From Alcaligenaceae bacterium (lineage in GTDB: Bacteria > Pseudomonadota > Gammaproteobacteria > Burkholderiales > Burkholderiaceae_B), in the NCBI GenBank assembly GCA_012511095.1, contig JAAZGT010000252.1, positions 1 to 8,258 of the forward strand: a stretch of 8,258 nt of DNA, given 5' to 3'. The notes beneath the pieces are model-generated. The model was not told where the DNA came from. It worked only from the letters and a program-made list of their open reading frames with translations, and made no database searches. A program made the position numbers and the translations under genes. This document shows, piece by piece, positions 7,022-8,258 of the stretch. Position 1 is the stretch's first letter. Each line of letters opens with the position of its first letter.

Positions 7022-7052
7022 ATTTAATACCCTGTAGTAGCTACAGGGTCAA
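7022..7052 (-). promoter_or_regulatory. MerR-type metal-inducible promoter of the ATPase gene
   Basis: On the minus strand TTGACC (-35, 7047-7052) and TTAAAT (-10, 7022-7027) are separated by 19 bp. This overlong spacer is typical of MerR-family targets, where the activated regulator untwists DNA to align the two boxes. The operator dyad fills the spacer and starts inside the -35 box, as in the E. coli zntA promoter. Transcription would start near 7015, downstream of the ATG at 7023. Confidence 0.8.
7029..7049. promoter_or_regulatory. Operator dyad for the CadR/PbrR-type regulator
   Basis: The arms ACCCTGTAG (7029-7037) and CTACAGGGT (7041-7049) are a perfect 9-bp inverted repeat with a 3-bp centre. 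This closely resembles known CadR and PbrR operators (ACCCTATAG-type half-sites, recalled from the literature). It lies in the spacer of the divergent ATPase promoter. Confidence 0.88.
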
Positions 7053-7060
7053 GTATAGAC

Positions 7061-7065
7061 AGGAG
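7061..7065 (+). promoter_or_regulatory. Ribosome binding site deciding the regulator's GTG start
   Basis: AGGAG stands 6 bases before the GTG at 7072. This places the start at the conserved MRIGELSKLA terminus and excludes the upstream in-frame ATG at 7000, which would add 24 unconserved residues encoded across the promoter. Confidence 0.85.
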
Positions 7066-7071
7066 TTATCA

Positions 7072-7473
7072 GTGAGAATAGGTGAGTTATCAAAATTAGC
7101 CGATTGTCCTGTGGAAACGATTCGTTATTACGAACGTGAGGGCTTATTACCCGAAGCGCCACGTAATATCCATAATAATTATCGTGAATATCAGAATAAA
7201 CATTTAGAGCGACTTATCTTTATACGTCGTTGCCGCGCCCTAGAAATGTCGCAGGAAGAAATTCGTTTGCTTTTAGTGGCACGGGTTGAACCTAATGCTA
7301 GTTGTGCTTCGGTCAATGACTTAATTGATAGGCATTTGCTTGATGTTCGTAACCGTATTAAGGAGTTGCATGCCTTGGCAGATGAGCTTAGTCATATCAG
7401 AGGGCAATGTGGCGAGGCTAGGGCTGCCAGAGATTGCGGGATTTTACAAGAGCTAGAGCGCGTGGAAATATAA
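7072..7473 (+). CDS. cadR: Cd(II)/Pb(II)-responsive MerR-family regulator
   Basis: A 133-residue dimeric DNA-binding sensor. The N-terminal winged helix-turn-helix is clear: MRIGELSKLADCPVETIRYYEREGLL, then NYREY and RLIFIRRCRALEMSQEEIRLLL. A dimerisation helix follows (about 80-110), then a C-terminal metal loop. Cys78, Cys113 and Cys122 are in the same positions as the three Pb(II)-binding cysteines reported for PbrR691, and the spacing Cys113-x8-Cys122 favours the Pb/Cd group over Zn-sensing ZntR or Hg-sensing MerR. Cys12 lies in the DNA-binding domain, near the position of Cys14 in PbrR. The start is GTG 7072, with AGGAG 6 bases upstream. It is divergent from the P-type ATPase and shares its control region, so it should activate the pump gene when metal binds and repress itself. 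The Cd versus Pb preference cannot be told from sequence; pbrR is the alternative name. Confidence 0.93.
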   Translation: MRIGELSKLADCPVETIRYYEREGLLPEAPRNIHNNYREYQNKHLERLIFIRRCRALEMSQEEIRLLLVARVEPNASCASVNDLIDRHLLDVRNRIKELHALADELSHIRGQCGEARAARDCGILQELERVEI

Positions 7474-7512
7474 TCGCATTTAGTCGCATGCATTTTCTAC
7501 TCTACTATTAAC

Positions 7513-7537
7513 AATTACTTGCGAAATAGTAATTTTT
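7513..7537 (+). terminator. Putative terminator of the regulator gene
   Basis: AATTACT (7513-7519) pairs perfectly with AGTAATT (7528-7534) around an 8-base loop, and the stem runs into TTTTT (7533-7537). The stem is AT-rich with a single G-C pair, so it would be modest in strength. It lies 40 bases after the regulator's stop. Confidence 0.45.
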
Positions 7538-7554
7538 AGCTTAGTAAGGCTCTA

Positions 7555-7560
7555 TATAAT
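7555..7560 (+). promoter_or_regulatory. Putative -10 box of the PepSY gene
   Basis: TATAAT, 49 bases before the ATG, predicts a start near 7567. The -35 region (about 7532-7538, T-rich) is a poor match and overlaps the foot of the preceding stem-loop. Confidence 0.45.
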
Positions 7561-7568
7561 AAATTCTC

Positions 7569-7592
7569 AAGAGCATTTATAAGCTCTTTTTT
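7569..7592 (+). terminator. Terminator-like stem-loop in the PepSY leader
   Basis: AAGAGC (7569-7574) pairs with GCTCTT (7583-7588) around an 8-base loop, and the T run 7587-7592 follows. It could be a second terminator for the regulator gene. Yet it lies between the predicted start of transcription (about 7567) and the ribosome binding site (7598-7603), so it would also be the extreme 5' end of the PepSY mRNA, as a stabilising stem or an attenuator. Confidence 0.5.
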
Positions 7593-7609
7593 ATAGCAAG
7601 GAGATAGTC

Positions 7610-8128
7610 ATGCGATTCATTAAAAAAGCCACCATGGGTCTATTAACTGTTGCCATGAGTGTGGCGGCTTTTAGTGCAGCAGCATCAGACAGTGATAAAT
7701 GGGCAACGATTGAGAAACTAACCATTAGCCCAGCACAGGCAGTAGGTATTGCCGCTACGCAAGACCTCGGTGATGTGGTTGAGATGGAAATCGATTTTCG
7801 CGATGGGGTACCTTATTATGAAGTTGAGGTTCAAGGCGACGAACATAAGCATAAGCTAACAATCGACGCTGAGAGTGGTGAGGTTATAAGCAACAAGGTC
7901 AATGATGGTTTCTTTAAAAGTAAAGAAAAACCTAAAGCAACTCTTGTGATGCAAAAAGCAATTACCATCGCTGAGCGTGAAACCGGTGCTCGTGTTAAGG
8001 AGGCTGAGCTCAAAACTAAGGGTGATGACAGTTACTACGATATTGAAGCAGTCACTAATAAAGAGAAGTACGAGGTCAAGATTGATGCTCATACCGGTGA
8101 AATTCTTAAACTAGAAAAAGACGATTAG
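7610..8128 (+). CDS. Exported tandem PepSY-domain protein
   Basis: A 172-residue protein, predicted periplasmic. Residues 1 to about 25 form a signal peptide: basic MRFIKK, a hydrophobic core, then FSAAAS with likely cleavage near residue 25. The rest is two PepSY domains, about 40-96 and 111-168, each ending in the same pattern: YYEVEV...KLTIDAESGEVI and YYDIEAV...YEVKIDAHTGEIL. PepSY domains are small alpha/beta folds found in peptidase propeptides and in many secreted proteins of unknown role. The mature part is rich in Lys, Glu and Asp and has no Cys, so it is not an obvious soft-metal binder. The start ATG is supported by AAGGAG (7598-7603), 6 bases upstream. It stands alone between stem-loops and follows the metal regulator on the same strand, but appears to have its own promoter. 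Function not assigned. Confidence 0.85.
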   Translation: MRFIKKATMGLLTVAMSVAAFSAAASDSDKWATIEKLTISPAQAVGIAATQDLGDVVEMEIDFRDGVPYYEVEVQGDEHKHKLTIDAESGEVISNKVNDGFFKSKEKPKATLVMQKAITIAERETGARVKEAELKTKGDDSYYDIEAVTNKEKYEVKIDAHTGEILKLEKDD

Positions 8129-8150
8129 TATTAACTAATATTTTCTTGGG

Positions 8151-8183
8151 AAAAGGCAGATTCTTAAGAGTCTATCTTTTTTT
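8151..8183 (+). terminator. Intrinsic terminator after the PepSY gene
   Basis: A 13-position stem (8151-8163 with 8168-8180, one mismatch and two wobbles) closes on a TTAA loop, and its 3' side merges into a seven-T run at 8177-8183. The leading AAAA pairs with part of the T run, the common A-tract/T-tract form. It starts 23 bases after the stop codon. Confidence 0.8.
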
Positions 8184-8211
8184 GTTATTTAAGCTTCTCG
8201 GCTGGCTGTAC

Positions 8212-8217
8212 TATAAT
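8212..8217 (+). promoter_or_regulatory. Possible -10 box facing out of the window
   Basis: TATAAT stands after the terminator, with a weak -35 candidate TTAAGC at 8189-8194 (17-bp spacer). It may drive a gene beyond the right edge. No coding start is visible in 8218-8258. Confidence 0.3.
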
Positions 8218-8258
8218 AGATTAAATGTTACTAAAGTTTTCAACGGTTCCCAAGCTTA

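Noticed and set aside
6578..7027. A 149-codon open frame on the plus strand, opposite the Cys-rich end of the ATPase gene
   Set aside because: Its repetitive Ala/Gln/Ser composition is simply the complement of the Cys-Cys and Ala codons on the other strand. The frame has no ribosome site and crosses the mapped promoter region.
7054..7059. TATAGA as a -10 box for the regulator gene
   Set aside because: It would start the transcript within or after the AGGAG ribosome site. The TATAAT at 7015-7020 gives a sensible leader and explains autorepression.
7000..7071. Upstream ATG start for the regulator (24 extra residues)
   Set aside because: The extension is encoded across the promoter and operator, has no family similarity and no ribosome site. 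The GTG at 7072 has both.
1..8258. Mobile elements, CRISPR arrays, toxin-antitoxin pairs, tRNA or rRNA genes
   Set aside because: I looked for transposase-like frames, terminal repeats, regularly spaced repeats and RNA-gene folds and saw none. The remaining open frames are overlapping shadows of the listed genes.

Overview
The window reads as a bacterial chromosomal segment from a moderately AT-rich proteobacterium. A betaproteobacterium of the Alcaligenaceae/Burkholderiales type fits best, but that is an inference from the Pb/Cd-type MerR regulator, the PIB-2 metal ATPase and the two-domain phosphotransferase/ATPase gene; the sequence has no rRNA or other marker to fix the taxon. Coding density is high, there is no gap over 300 bases without a gene, and I see no insertion sequence, CRISPR array, tRNA or rRNA.

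Layout. Positions 1-1095 hold the 3' part of a monofunctional haem catalase gene whose start lies outside the window. A universal stress protein gene (1204-1653) follows, behind its own putative promoter, and ends in a good intrinsic terminator (1670-1715). Four minus-strand genes then point towards that terminator. In their own order of transcription they are a Pb/Cd/Zn P-type ATPase with a very cysteine-rich N-terminus (6975-4561), a PsiE-family membrane protein (4406-3891), a fused phosphotransferase-like/P-loop kinase protein (3835-2303) and a nicotinamidase (2282-1728). The last three are closely spaced (gaps of 55 and 20 bp) and probably form one unit, with a candidate promoter in front of psiE.

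Divergent from the ATPase gene is a CadR/PbrR-type MerR regulator (7072-7473). Between them is a textbook MerR-family control region: a perfect 9-3-9 dyad sits in an overlong 19-bp spacer of the ATPase promoter. This promoter geometry shows that the ATPase must start at 6975 (804 residues), not at the upstream in-frame ATG at 7023, which lies inside the -10 box. The right end carries a gene for a secreted protein made of two PepSY domains (7610-8128), flanked by stem-loops, and a possible promoter facing out of the window.

How the genes fit together. The shared theme is stress: peroxide detoxification (catalase), a universal stress protein, heavy-metal sensing and efflux (regulator and ATPase), a PsiE-like protein, and NAD salvage (nicotinamidase). 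The regulator-ATPase pair is a complete Pb/Cd/Zn resistance switch. The roles of the kinase fusion and the tandem PepSY protein are unknown. I do not see a wholly new system. The points most worth following are the cysteine-rich metal-binding tail, the inverted repeat straddling the uspA promoter, the Firmicutes-like nicotinamidase and the stem-loop at the 5' end of the PepSY transcript.
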